The notes: generated by a model not told the origin, from the sequence alone. Shown: positions 16,221 to 25,510, counted from the stretch's first letter. The stretch is 64,000 nucleotides of DNA from Pseudomonas sp. MWU13-2100 (GCF_023242365.1 NZ_JALLIX010000027.1:1-64000), one strand, 5' to 3'. Program-made: numbers and translations.

Positions 16221-17863
16221 TAATCCGACTTCCTTGGCACAGGTTTTCTGCGACGGGAAAGAGGCCTTGGCCAACTGACCACACCTTGCTGGCTCAGCAC
16301 GATCGGTCCGTCGGGCGTATCGTCATTCTCATCGTCCTCCACGCTGATGTCTTTTTTCCGGTAAAGCGGCTGCATCGACAGGCGGGGTCGCCCATCGGGC
16401 GGTAGAAACTCGATCTGGTAATCGGCGATGCCGGTCATGTCCGGGTCGGGTGGGGGTAGCTGGATGCTCAACGCCCTCAAGAGGTTCTCGGGGGGCACGC
16501 CTTCACCGTCCGCGGTCATGGAGATCGTGGTGTTCCACGAAATACTCAGCGGCATCCGGATCTCTCCAATTCTGCCAATCCCTTCGGCCCAGAGCGACAC
16601 GGCCTGGTTCGCGTCCGGGGTCCCCACGTTGCAGTGGACGTCCAGCTGTTGCAGGTCGATGCGTATGTTGCCAGGAAACACACAGGCTTCTGTGTTCAGG
16701 AGCGCCAACTGAATTGACAGGCTGTAGAGCGTCTGTGTGTGCAGATCGAAGAAGTACTCCATGCCGGTGATGTGGTATCGGCAGGTCTGCAAACCTCCGA
16801 GTCCCAGGGCGAATGTGTCGCTGACGGCTGAATTGCCGGCGAGCAGTGGTTCCAGCTCGTCGAGTGTCCAGGAGGGGCGGAACACGACTCCCGCCAAGCG
16901 AAAGGCGAGTACCTCATTGTCGGCAGGTACATCGGTCCAGAACGGCACGAACTTGTTGCCGCACCAGACCTGTCCGCCAAGGTTGAGTTGCGCGAAGGGT
17001 TCCGCGTTGCCATGAACCTTGACGTCAGCCTCGTCCTCTTCGTCCTCACTGGCAGGATCTTCCGGAATCTCGGTGCTGATCTCGAAAAAGCAGCCTTGCA
17101 GCCGTATCGTTTTGCCGAGTGCAATCTGGAAAAACGGGAAGCTTTTCAGATGCGGCGCTGCCCAGTTGAGGTCACGATCCAGCAAGAGCCCGTACAGATG
17201 CAACGGTTCCGGGCCTTCGATCAGCCGGCTGAGGTTTTCGCCGGGTATGGCCCTCAGGATCACACTGACGCCCGCATCCAGCGGGAAGACCATGTTGGCG
17301 TGACGGAACATCGTTACTCTTGAGCTGCAAACCAGAACGGGATCGGCGACAGCGATATTTTCCAACTGCGGTTGCCAGGTATCCCGTGCCCAATCCTTGA
17401 GGAAGTTTTCTGCACTGGTGCCGTCAATGACCAGTGTGGTCATCGGTGCATTCATGCTCTCCGTGAACTCGATGCGTACCCTCAACAACGTGCCGTTGTA
17501 GTCCACTTCGCCGTCGACCATGACCGTGCTCACGTCCAGCCCGGATTCGCCGCTGTCCATGAAAATCGCTTCTTCGTTGGAGCTGCGAGCTGACCAGTTG
17601 ATGATCAGCGGCTGGCCTTGCTCCGGATCGAATGCCTCGTCTTGGACATACGGAACCTCTGATTTGACTTTCTTGCGTGGCCGATCTTCTTCATCTTCGT
17701 CGAAATCCACTTCCGTTTTATCGACCTTCAATGATTGGAGGACGGCACCTTTCCCGAGGAATGGGGCCGCAAATTCCGCCACGCCAGCCAGGTATTCATC
17801 CTCGAGGCTCGTCGTCTCGGTCTGGTGAAAGTGATCGTAGATCCGCATCAGGGCGACGGACAC
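16220..17863 (-). CDS. Acidic 547-residue protein of unknown function, coupled to the EEP gene
   Basis: The start is the GTG at 17863, preceded by AAAGGAG 6-7 nt upstream. A longer open frame to 18211 has no RBS and reads as non-coding. There is no signal peptide or membrane span. The protein looks beta-rich and carries three strongly acidic patches (FDEDEEDRPRKKVK near residue 55, EDPASEDEEDEADVK near 275 and EDDENDD near 520). I do not recognise the family. Its stop (TAA, 16222-16220) shares a base with the ATG of the EEP gene, so the products are made together. It might be a chaperone, immunity protein or structural partner for the EEP protein. Confidence 0.7.
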   Translation of the reverse strand: MSVALMRIYDHFHQTETTSLEDEYLAGVAEFAAPFLGKGAVLQSLKVDKTEVDFDEDEEDRPRKKVKSEVPYVQDEAFDPEQGQPLIINWSARSSNEEAIFMDSGESGLDVSTVMVDGEVDYNGTLLRVRIEFTESMNAPMTTLVIDGTSAENFLKDWARDTWQPQLENIAVADPVLVCSSRVTMFRHANMVFPLDAGVSVILRAIPGENLSRLIEGPEPLHLYGLLLDRDLNWAAPHLKSFPFFQIALGKTIRLQGCFFEISTEIPEDPASEDEEDEADVKVHGNAEPFAQLNLGGQVWCGNKFVPFWTDVPADNEVLAFRLAGVVFRPSWTLDELEPLLAGNSAVSDTFALGLGGLQTCRYHITGMEYFFDLHTQTLYSLSIQLALLNTEACVFPGNIRIDLQQLDVHCNVGTPDANQAVSLWAEGIGRIGEIRMPLSISWNTTISMTADGEGVPPENLLRALSIQLPPPDPDMTGIADYQIEFLPPDGRPRLSMQPLYRKKDISVEDDENDDTPDGPIVLSQQGVVSWPRPLSRRRKPVPRKSD

Positions 17864-18164
17864 GAGATTCTCCTTTGGGCGGGGGCCAGGCCACACGCGG
17901 TTCCTTTTGTTGGGGAGAATACTACTGTTAAGTGGCCATCTGGATGGACAGGCGGATAAAAGGTGTACCGAAGCGCGCCTTCTTCCAGCTCCGGCGTTGC
18001 ACCCCACTCGTGCCACCGGCCTGCCGGAGTAGCCGCTGCTGTTGAGCTTCATGCTCATAGGATAACGGGGGAGCGGGTGTCCGGTTTTGTAGGGGGAAGT
18101 CCACTGACCTTCGAACCCCGCTCGCTGGCGCGCTGTTTTGCGGGATAGAACACTGCCCGTCGGT
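17864..18164. other. Intergenic region upstream of the EEP operon
   Basis: 301 bp between the operon start and the stop of the DoxX-like gene, all on the minus strand. It presumably contains the operon promoter. No gene or clear repeat is visible. Confidence 0.5.
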
Positions 18165-18587
18165 TCAACGGATAAGCGGCAGAATGGCCCGGATACGGGG
18201 ATCGCGGGCATAGAGGCCGCCCCATGTCATCACGCCCAGAAGCAGGGAAATGATTTGCGGTGGCGACCCCAATTCACCCATGCGGACATGGGCGCAGATG
18301 GCCCCTCCCAAAAAGCCCGTTACCAGGATCGCGCCGAAGACGGCAGTGGCCGGGATGGCATAAAGGATGGCGCAGGTGAGTATGATCGGACCCACCACAC
18401 GGGTCAGGTCCATCGCGAACCCGGTTTCCTGCAACAGGCCCGCAATCCGCGCCGGCGCGAAAAGCTGAAGGGTGCCGTCCACCACCAGGGCGAAAACGAC
18501 CAACGCGCTTATTATCCGACCGGCCCACAGGGCGCGATGCGAGGTCATGGTTTCAGGCTCATGGTGCAGATTCATTGTTTCGGACAC
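18165..18587 (-). CDS. DoxX-like small integral membrane protein
   Basis: 140 residues from GTG 18587, with GGAG about 8 nt upstream. Four hydrophobic helices (about 22-42, 65-83, 86-104 and 108-126) and the motif DGTLQLFAP are typical of DoxX-like or DUF4345-like proteins. The function of this family is poorly defined, and some members work in redox or thiol stress. It is divergent from the LysR gene at 18706, which may control it. Confidence 0.75.
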   Translation of the reverse strand: MSETMNLHHEPETMTSHRALWAGRIISALVVFALVVDGTLQLFAPARIAGLLQETGFAMDLTRVVGPIILTCAILYAIPATAVFGAILVTGFLGGAICAHVRMGELGSPPQIISLLLGVMTWGGLYARDPRIRAILPLIR

Positions 18588-18705
18588 TGGTCATTCTCCG
18601 CTGGGGTTATCCAGTTTCAAAGCTTACTGTGTCTCTTGGGTGTTATAAGCACTGATAAAGTGAACGTACTGTTCTCTGTGTGATGAACAATGCCGAGGCA
18701 CGAAA

Positions 18706-19611
18706 ATGCAGAATCTTGAACCTGTCCTCATCTTCATAACGGTGGCGGAAATGGGCAGTTTCACCCGCGCGGCCGATAGCCTGGGTATCCAAAAGGGCAG
18801 GGCCTCGACGGCGGTCCGCAAGCTGGAAGAGGAGATTGGTGTCAGGCTCCTGCACCGGACAACGCGCAGCGTGCAGTTGACGGAGGATGGGCGCGCATTT
18901 CATGCCCGTGCCCGTGATCTGCTTGCTGATGTCGACGACCTGCACTCGATGTTTGCAGATGATCGCGTGACACTTCGCGGGCGTTTACGGGTCGATTTTC
19001 CGACCGAGGTGGCGCGCGCCACTATCGTGCCGGCCTTGCCGGCCTTCATGGCGGCTTATCCCGAATTGCAGCTGGAGGTGTCGAGTACGGATCGGCAAGT
19101 CGATCTGGTTCAAGAAGGGTTCGACTGTGTATTGCGGCTTGGCCCCATAGGGGACGAGACGCTGATTGCCCGTTCACTGGGCCAGTTGCCCATGGTCAAC
19201 GCAGCAAGTCCTGCCTATCTGGCGCGCTATGGCATCCCTCGAGCGCTGGAAGATCTCCAGCGTCAGGGACATCAGATCATTCATTTTTCGACGATGTTGG
19301 GTGCAAGACCCTATGGATGGGAATATCCGGACGGCGACAGCTACGCGACGCTTCAGTTGCCAGGTGCGCTACACCTCAACAGCGCGCAGACTTACGAAGC
19401 CGCGGCCCTCGCCGGCCTTGGCCTGATTCAGGCACCACTCTTGGGGATTGGCCAATACTTGGAGAGTGGAGCGCTTGTAGAGATCCTCCCCGATTTGCGT
19501 CGCCGGGCGCTCGCCGTGTCCCTTGTCGTGGCACATCGGAGCAATCTGTCGCGTCGGGTCCGGGTATTCATGAAATGGGTCGAAGATGTGTTGAGGCCGC
19601 ATCTGCAATAG
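18706..19611 (+). CDS. LysR family transcriptional regulator
   Basis: 301 residues. The N-terminal winged helix (1-62) reads FITVAEMGSFTRAADSLGI, then VRKLEEEIGVRLLHRTTRSV, of the CrgA-like LysR group. The C-terminal periplasmic-binding-like effector domain (90-300) follows with LRVDFPTEVAR and AAALAGLGLIQAP. It is divergent from the DoxX-like gene and convergent with the flavodoxin-like gene. Genes of this LysR group often regulate neighbouring NAD(P)H or quinone oxidoreductases and DoxX proteins. Confidence 0.9.
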   Translation: MQNLEPVLIFITVAEMGSFTRAADSLGIQKGRASTAVRKLEEEIGVRLLHRTTRSVQLTEDGRAFHARARDLLADVDDLHSMFADDRVTLRGRLRVDFPTEVARATIVPALPAFMAAYPELQLEVSSTDRQVDLVQEGFDCVLRLGPIGDETLIARSLGQLPMVNAASPAYLARYGIPRALEDLQRQGHQIIHFSTMLGARPYGWEYPDGDSYATLQLPGALHLNSAQTYEAAALAGLGLIQAPLLGIGQYLESGALVEILPDLRRRALAVSLVVAHRSNLSRRVRVFMKWVEDVLRPHLQ

Positions 19612-19656
19612 CGAGGCGAACCTCTTCGTCCGTCCCCAACCGGAGGGGCTTGGATT

Positions 19657-20253
19657 TCAGGCACTCTGAGATTTTCCGGATCGCAGGTATCCGGCAATCA
19701 AAGCGACACGCGCACCATAGAGGCGTGCCGTCTCCAGATCGCCTGACGACATCTCTTCAGGGGAGGCATCAGCAGGTGTCTGCGCCATCGGAGCGATATA
19801 GGAGCCCATACGATTCAGGTCATCGCGCTTCGATGCCTTGACGTTAGCCGGCTTGATATCCATACCCACCCAGATGCCAGCGTGCTGCCCGGAGAGCAGG
19901 AAGAAGTATTCAAGGGTATTGAGCTTGTCGCCGTTGATGCTGGCGCTGTTGGTGAAGCCGCCAAAGATCTTGTTTTGCCATCCGCCCTCAAACCCGATCT
20001 TCGAGGAGGCGTCCGCGAATTTCTTGAACTGCCAGCTGGGGCCGCCCATGTAGGTAGGCGAACCAAGCAGGATCGCATCCGCGCCGGCGAGAACTTGCCA
20101 GGCATCCTCGGCAATATTCCCCTCAGCGTCGATTGCAACGAGCACAGCGCCGGGGCCGGCGCCTTCAGCGATGGCGGTTGCCATACGCGCGGTATGGCCA
20201 TAGCCCGAGTGGTAGACGATGGCTGTTTTAACCGAAGTGGTGTGTGGATTCAT
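19657..20253 (-). CDS. Flavodoxin-like NAD(P)H:quinone oxidoreductase family protein
   Basis: 198 residues from ATG 20253, with GGGAAG upstream. It is a flavodoxin fold: the phosphate-binding loop YHSGYGHTARMA near residue 14, GSPTYMGGPSWQFKKF near 64, and a conserved FGGFTNSAS flavin-contact loop near 95. It resembles WrbA-type proteins that reduce quinones by two electrons, protecting against redox cycling. It is probably cytoplasmic with FMN bound. It is convergent with the LysR gene. Confidence 0.88.
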   Translation of the reverse strand: MNPHTTSVKTAIVYHSGYGHTARMATAIAEGAGPGAVLVAIDAEGNIAEDAWQVLAGADAILLGSPTYMGGPSWQFKKFADASSKIGFEGGWQNKIFGGFTNSASINGDKLNTLEYFFLLSGQHAGIWVGMDIKPANVKASKRDDLNRMGSYIAPMAQTPADASPEEMSSGDLETARLYGARVALIAGYLRSGKSQSA

Positions 20254-20436
20254 GAGTGCTTCCCTGTGTGATTCGTGCGGGTGGGTGACATGGGAATCAC
20301 TCTACTGGGGCGAAAATGCGTTATAAATCACGGTAGATCGAACAGTCTGTTATCTCTCTGGGGAACAATTCAAAATCTGTCTCACGCATCCTCTTCTTCA
20401 CCAGGATCAAATCCAGCTGTCGTTGACGCAGCGCCG

Positions 20437-21945
20437 CTAGGACAACGCGAGGATCCAGGGCGCGCCCAGGCCCAGCAGCAGAATGAGAAACAACCCGCCG
20501 AAGATAGAGCCCAGGCGCCAGTAATCGGCACTGGGCAGATAACCACTGCCGTAGTAGACCGGGCTCGGCCCCGTGCCATAGGGTGTGATGATGCCCATCA
20601 GCCCCAGCGACGTGCCCAGCAGCAGCGCGAAGGCTTGCAGATCGATGCCGCTCACCCCCATCCCGGCCGCCAGCATCACCGGCAGCAGCGCGGTGGTGTG
20701 GGCGGTGGAGCTGGCAAACAGGTAATGAGCCAGATAAAACACCACCACCAGCAGCATCATGGCAACGTTTGGAGAAAATCCATTCAGGTGGGCCGCGACG
20801 AATTGACCAAACCACGGCACAAAGCCCACCCGTGTCAGCCCGTCGGCCAGGGCCACCAGAGTGGCGAACCAGGCGAAGGTGTTCCAGGCGGCCTTGTTGC
20901 CCAGTGCGTCATCCCAAGTGATGACCTGGGTCAGAAGCATCAACACGATGACCAGGATGCCCACCAGGGCCGGGTCGAGCCAATCCCCCGCGAATATCCA
21001 CAGTCCGAGCGCACTCACCACCAACGCCAACAGGATCTTTTCGCGGCGTGACAGTGGGCCCAGATCGGTCAGTTCGCGGGCCGCCCAGACCGGCACTTCG
21101 TCGTTTCTCTTGATCTGCGGCGGATACAGCCAGTACGCCAGCAAAGGCAGCACGGCCAGTAACAGCAGGCCGACCGGTGCCGCGGCGATAAACCACTGGC
21201 CCCAGGAGATATGCACGCCGGCGATTTTTTCGATCAGGGCCGAGGCCAGCAGGTTGGGCGCCAATGCGGTCATGAACAGCGAGCTGGTGACACAGGTGGA
21301 GGCGATGGCAACCCACATCAGATAGGAACCGATGCGCCGGGCGCTGGGGTCGTTCGGCTTGGAGTCGTAGAGTCCTGGCAGGTTGCGAATCACCGGGTAG
21401 ATGGTCCCGCCACTACGAGCGGTGTTGGACGGGGTAAAGGGCGCCAGCACCAGGTCCGCGAGCATGACGGCATAGCCCAGGGTCAGGGTCTTGCGGCCCA
21501 TGCGCTTGACCAGCAGCAACGCAATACGCCGCCCCAGTCCGGTCTTCTCATAGCCCAGGGCAAACATGAAGGCGCTGAAGATCAACCAGACCGTGTTGTT
21601 CGCAAAGCCTGACAAGCCCCATTTCAAGGCCTCCGCGGGCACCTTGAAGCCTGCGCTGGCCAGTTGTTCCGGACTGAACAGCACCCAGGGGGCCAACACC
21701 GCCGCGACCGCGACCCCGATCAGGCCAATCACGGCACCCGGCAGCGGTTCGAAAATAAGCCCTACGACCACACCCGCGAACAGGGCGAAAAAATACCAGG
21801 CGTGGGGGGCCAATCCGGCAGGTGCCGGCAGGAGTGCAAGCACAAGCGCAACGCAAGGTGGCAGCAGAAATGTCCAGAAATTACGCACTATCGAGTTCCT
21901 AATAATACCGGGGCTGAATGCAATTGACGGGTGATTGGACGTCAT
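20437..21945 (-). CDS. DASS/SLC13 family anion (dicarboxylate) transporter
   Basis: 502 residues from ATG 21945, which overlaps the stop of the NuoF-like gene by one base (TGATG). About 11-12 membrane helices. The first family signature SNTARSGGT is present (about residue 174). The second is SSTAHTTALLP (about 415), where the usual SNT reads SST. The closest general type is CitT/2-oxoglutarate-malate translocator. It is the last gene of a four-gene operon with FrdA/FrdB/NuoF-like subunits and so most likely brings in or exchanges the di- or tricarboxylate acted on by that complex. Confidence 0.88.
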   Translation of the reverse strand: MTSNHPSIAFSPGIIRNSIVRNFWTFLLPPCVALVLALLPAPAGLAPHAWYFFALFAGVVVGLIFEPLPGAVIGLIGVAVAAVLAPWVLFSPEQLASAGFKVPAEALKWGLSGFANNTVWLIFSAFMFALGYEKTGLGRRIALLLVKRMGRKTLTLGYAVMLADLVLAPFTPSNTARSGGTIYPVIRNLPGLYDSKPNDPSARRIGSYLMWVAIASTCVTSSLFMTALAPNLLASALIEKIAGVHISWGQWFIAAAPVGLLLLAVLPLLAYWLYPPQIKRNDEVPVWAARELTDLGPLSRREKILLALVVSALGLWIFAGDWLDPALVGILVIVLMLLTQVITWDDALGNKAAWNTFAWFATLVALADGLTRVGFVPWFGQFVAAHLNGFSPNVAMMLLVVVFYLAHYLFASSTAHTTALLPVMLAAGMGVSGIDLQAFALLLGTSLGLMGIITPYGTGPSPVYYGSGYLPSADYWRLGSIFGGLFLILLLGLGAPWILALS

Positions 21946-23204
21946 CAACCCACGGCAATGACTTGAGCGGCGTATTCGTTGCGAAATTGCTTCAGGGAGC
22001 TGAGTACCACCGTTGCCGCGCCATCGATCAGGCCGCAGCGACCGCTGCCCGGAAGCAAATGACAGAGACTCTCCAGTGCCTGCAGGTCATTGGGCAGACC
22101 CATGCCGGTATCGATTCGCCGCAGTAGCCGCGAGAGTTGATAGGTCCCGGCTTTACAAGGCGGGCACTGGCCGCAGGAGCCCGCCGCAAAGAAGTCGACG
22201 TACTCCGCCACCTTGCGCACGATGCTGGTGCCCTCCGAAATAACGATCATGGCCCCGGTACCCAGACTTGAACCACGGGCCTTGAGCGTATCGAAGTCCA
22301 GGGGCACATCCAGGTCATCCGCGCCCAGCAGGGTATTGGAAGGACCGCCGGTAAATACCGCCTTGAAGGCGCGCTCGCACAACATGCCACCGCCGTGCTC
22401 GAAAATCAGCGTGCGCAATGGGGCGCCCATCGGTAGCTCGTACAGGCCGGGCCTGAGTACGTCCCCGGAGAGTGAGTAGAGCTTGGTCCCACAGGCACTA
22501 CCCAGGCCCAGGTCTTGGTACCAGGCGGCGCCATGGCGCAGAATATGGGCAACATGGGCCAGGGTTTCGATGTTGTTGATCAGCGTCGGTTGACCATGCA
22601 CGCCACTTTGCGCGGGGTAGGGTGGTTTTTGCCGGGGGAAGGGGAAGCCACCTTCGACACTGGCGATCACCGCGGTTTCTTCGCCGCCGATATACAGGCC
22701 CGAGCTTTCCACCACCGCAAGGTCGATCGGGCGATTCTGCTGTCGGGCGACTTCGGCCAGGAGGGTAGAGCCCCGCCATTGCTCGACGGCCTGACGCACA
22801 ACGGCCACTGCGCTGTGCTGGTGCGGGTTGACGTAGAGGTAAACGTGATTGGCCCCTGTGGCCAGTGCGGCAATCAGCGCGCCCTCGATCACCTGGTGCG
22901 GCGATTTTTCCAGTAGCTCGCGATCCTTGAAGGTGCCTGGCTCATCCTCGTTACCGTTGCACAGGACATACTTTTCCAGCTCCGCGGGCTGCTCCGCCAC
23001 GGCTGCCCACTTGCGATGGGTGGGGAACCCGGCGCCACCCAGACCGCGCAGGTCTGCTTCGGCCAGGGTCGGGAGGATGCCGCTCGGATTGCTTAGCGCG
23101 GCGCGCAAGCCTGCACCGCCGCCCTGGGCGAACCAGGCATCGAGGTCGGCGCCCACTTGTACCGCGGGGGCGAGTAATACGAGTTGAGTCTTCATCACAG
23201 GCAT
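21945..23204 (-). CDS. NuoF-like FMN/iron-sulfur subunit (NADH-binding)
   Basis: 419 residues starting MPVMKTQLV at 23204, or MKTQLV at 23195. The motif GLGGAGFPTHRKW (about 57-69) plus CNGNEDEPGTFKDREL form the FMN/NADH site of complex I 51-kDa subunits. GGEETAVIASVEG follows. SCGQCPPCKAGTYQLSRLL (about 340) and a later Cys in GRCGLIDGAA ligate a [4Fe-4S] cluster. NuoE- and NuoG-like partners are absent. The subunit sits between FrdA-like and transporter genes with 1-nt gaps or overlaps. It should transfer electrons between NAD(H) and the FrdAB-like pair. Confidence 0.85.
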   Translation of the reverse strand: MPVMKTQLVLLAPAVQVGADLDAWFAQGGGAGLRAALSNPSGILPTLAEADLRGLGGAGFPTHRKWAAVAEQPAELEKYVLCNGNEDEPGTFKDRELLEKSPHQVIEGALIAALATGANHVYLYVNPHQHSAVAVVRQAVEQWRGSTLLAEVARQQNRPIDLAVVESSGLYIGGEETAVIASVEGGFPFPRQKPPYPAQSGVHGQPTLINNIETLAHVAHILRHGAAWYQDLGLGSACGTKLYSLSGDVLRPGLYELPMGAPLRTLIFEHGGGMLCERAFKAVFTGGPSNTLLGADDLDVPLDFDTLKARGSSLGTGAMIVISEGTSIVRKVAEYVDFFAAGSCGQCPPCKAGTYQLSRLLRRIDTGMGLPNDLQALESLCHLLPGSGRCGLIDGAATVVLSSLKQFRNEYAAQVIAVG

Positions 23205-23205
23205 C

Positions 23206-24864
23206 TCAGTAAGGCAGCGAGTCGGCGTGAGTGCTCGGCAGTGCACCCTTGGCACGGTGGGGCACGGCGCTGTGCCGGCGCAGGTCGAAGTTGCCGTAGC
23301 CGGGGAACAACTCGGGGCCGTAGACGTCCAGCGGCAAGCCGGCGGCGATCAACTGGCGTTGCCAGTCGTACACGTGGGACAGGCCGACCTTCGGCGCGGG
23401 CGTGGGGTCGGCGGTGTGTGCCGCGTGCTCTCCAGCCCGGCGTCCGAAGGTGATGATCTCTGCCAGGGCGTTGCCCATCATGCGATTGCGTCCATGGATG
23501 CCGCCGCTGATCTCGCCGACGCAGTACAGCCCGCGTACCGAGGTTTCGCCGTTCTCGTTGATGGCCACACCCCCGTTTTGATAATGCAGGGTCGGCCGGA
23601 CGATCAGCGGCTCCACGGCCGGATCGATACCACACTGGCTCGCGACATGTCCCAGGCTCACCAGGCGTTCCTTGAGAATCCCCGGATGGCGGCGCTCCAG
23701 GCCGGGCGTATCGAGCAAGACGCCCAGTTGCCCGTCACGCTCGACGCCACGGCCTTCGGCGCACTCCTTGAGGATCGCGGCGGACACGACATCGCGGGTT
23801 TGCAGCTCGGGGATGAAACGCTGCCCCAGGCCGTTCACCAGATAGGCGCCGGCCGAGCGCGCGGCTTCGGAAATAAGCCCGCCGACACGATGCGACGGCC
23901 AGGCCAAGCCGGTGGGGTGATACTGGAAGGAATCGATTTCGCGCAAGCGCGCGCCAAGACGATAGGCCAGGATCAAGCCGTCGGCGGTGGCGCCATAATG
24001 GTTGGACGTGGGGAAGTCATTCAGGTGCAGGCGCCCGGCGCCACCCGTGGCGAGTATCACGCGGCTGGCGCGTACGAGGATGAAGCTGTGTCGTTCCAGG
24101 TTGTACAGTACGCCGCCCACGCAGGTGCCGCTTTCATCGCAGAGCAGCTCGACCAGAGGGCAGCGGTTCCACACGCTCACCCGCTCTTCCAGCTCCACCG
24201 CCTCGCGCAACACCCGCATCATCTCCAGACCCGTGTAGTCCTTGAACGAAAGGATGCGCGCACGGCTGGCACCGCCGGGTTTCTTGCGCAGCAGCTTGCC
24301 ACCGATCAAGCCGCCCTGGGCGAGATCGAAGTGCATGCCGCGCTCGATCAACCAACGAATACTCTCCGGGCCCGACTGGGCGAGGCGCGCCGCCAGCGTA
24401 CGATCAGCACAGAAGTGGCCGGCGCGCAGGGTGTCTTCAAAGTGAATCTGGGGGCTGTCATCCTCGCCGACGGCAGCCTGTATACCGCCCTCGGCCATGA
24501 CCGTATTGCTGTCGCCCAGGCGCAGCTTGGTCGCGAGGATGACATGCGCACCGTGCTCCACGGCGGTCAGCGCCGCCGCGCAACCGGCACCGCCGCCGCC
24601 GATAATCAGCACAGCGGTATTGACCACCGGGGCACCGGCCAAGGCCGCGTCATCGATTTGTGCGTTGCTGTGCAGGCGGTCTGTCAGTTCGCGCGGGCAT
24701 TGGTCTCCGCGATTGACGCCCACCTGCAGCGGCGTATTGGCTCCAACCCGATAGTCCGGGTGGAAGGCGTGCAGCAGTGCCTGTTTATCGAAAGCTTCAG
24801 AGGCGGGCTCGCAAGCGCTGGTGCGCAATTGGGCCAGGGCTTGCGGATAAGGAATACCGGACAT
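23206..24864 (-). CDS. Fumarate reductase/succinate dehydrogenase-like flavoprotein
   Basis: 552 residues. The FAD-binding motif VLIIGGGGAGCAAAL begins only at about residue 85; the 80-residue N-terminal extension is not usual for SdhA/FrdA. Other family motifs are present: SNTVMAEGGIQAAVG, DSFQYHPTGL, an SEAARSAGAYLVN segment that keeps the catalytic-position Arg but has SAGA where the canonical GEGG follows, HYQNGGVAINE, and GRNRMMGNALAE. The enzyme should reduce or oxidise a C=C/C-C bond of a dicarboxylate next to FAD. It lies in an operon with FrdB- and NuoF-like genes and has no membrane-anchor gene nearby, so the complex is probably soluble and NAD(H)-linked. Confidence 0.88.
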   Translation of the reverse strand: MSGIPYPQALAQLRTSACEPASEAFDKQALLHAFHPDYRVGANTPLQVGVNRGDQCPRELTDRLHSNAQIDDAALAGAPVVNTAVLIIGGGGAGCAAALTAVEHGAHVILATKLRLGDSNTVMAEGGIQAAVGEDDSPQIHFEDTLRAGHFCADRTLAARLAQSGPESIRWLIERGMHFDLAQGGLIGGKLLRKKPGGASRARILSFKDYTGLEMMRVLREAVELEERVSVWNRCPLVELLCDESGTCVGGVLYNLERHSFILVRASRVILATGGAGRLHLNDFPTSNHYGATADGLILAYRLGARLREIDSFQYHPTGLAWPSHRVGGLISEAARSAGAYLVNGLGQRFIPELQTRDVVSAAILKECAEGRGVERDGQLGVLLDTPGLERRHPGILKERLVSLGHVASQCGIDPAVEPLIVRPTLHYQNGGVAINENGETSVRGLYCVGEISGGIHGRNRMMGNALAEIITFGRRAGEHAAHTADPTPAPKVGLSHVYDWQRQLIAAGLPLDVYGPELFPGYGNFDLRRHSAVPHRAKGALPSTHADSLPY

Positions 24865-24874
24865 GCTGTGTTCC

Positions 24875-25510
24875 TTATTCCAGCGTTACGTTGGGGTCGA
24901 CGTTCATCACGCCGCGGTTGATCTGGCTCAGGCGCTGCATCAGGTCCGCCGGTCGAAAGCCGACGGACGCTGACATCCGGCGTATGTAGAGGCCCAGATG
25001 GTTCGGCGAAATATGCTCGGGGCAGGCAATGGTGCACAGGTTGCACATGATGCATTCGTTGAATACCTGGCTCGCTGACAGATCCCCGACGGCGGCCAGG
25101 TTGACGCCTTTCTGCACCTCCAGGCCCTTGGGGCAGGCGCGGTCGCAACCGCTGCAGTGCCGGCAATGGCTGGCTTCGGGAAAGGTGGCGGCAATGCGTT
25201 CCGAGATGTTCCAGGTGTCATCCCAATCGTGGAGGTTGTAGGTGTGGTGCCGGTTCATGGGCAGATGGTCGAGGAAGCTGATCTGCAAACCCTGCTCGAC
25301 CCGGGTTTCGCAGGCCAGGGCGGTGCTGACCTCACGTTCACCGGCGCGCCGGATCAGCACCCGGCACGAGCCACAGACGCCTTGGCCCATGCAGCCGATA
25401 GCGTCGATGAGCGGTTGTCCTGAGTCGATAACGGCTTCCAGGATCGAACGCAGGGCGCTGGTTTCGATCACTTCTCCATTGATGGTGATCTGAACCGGGG
25501 ATGTTGGCAT
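24875..25510 (-). CDS. FrdB/SdhB-like iron-sulfur subunit
   Basis: 211 residues from ATG 25510, with AGGAGT 6 nt upstream. An N-terminal [2Fe-2S] ferredoxin domain (CMGQGVCGSC, later LAC) is followed by a C-terminal domain with two cysteine sets (CRHCSGCDRACPKG and CIMCNLCTIACPE) for two further clusters. It is the first gene of the operon. It should carry electrons between the flavoprotein and the NuoF-like subunit. No quinone-site or cytochrome b subunit is encoded nearby. Confidence 0.88.
   Translation of the reverse strand: MPTSPVQITINGEVIETSALRSILEAVIDSGQPLIDAIGCMGQGVCGSCRVLIRRAGEREVSTALACETRVEQGLQISFLDHLPMNRHHTYNLHDWDDTWNISERIAATFPEASHCRHCSGCDRACPKGLEVQKGVNLAAVGDLSASQVFNECIMCNLCTIACPEHISPNHLGLYIRRMSASVGFRPADLMQRLSQINRGVMNVDPNVTLE

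Noticed and set aside
17864-18211. N-terminal extension of the acidic protein upstream of GTG 17863
   Set aside because: The extension lacks an RBS and has low-quality, Arg/Ser-rich non-coding composition, whereas GTG 17863 has AAAGGAG at the right distance.
23227-24921. 564-codon open frame on the plus strand
   Set aside because: Antisense shadow of the FrdA-like gene; no recognisable motifs.
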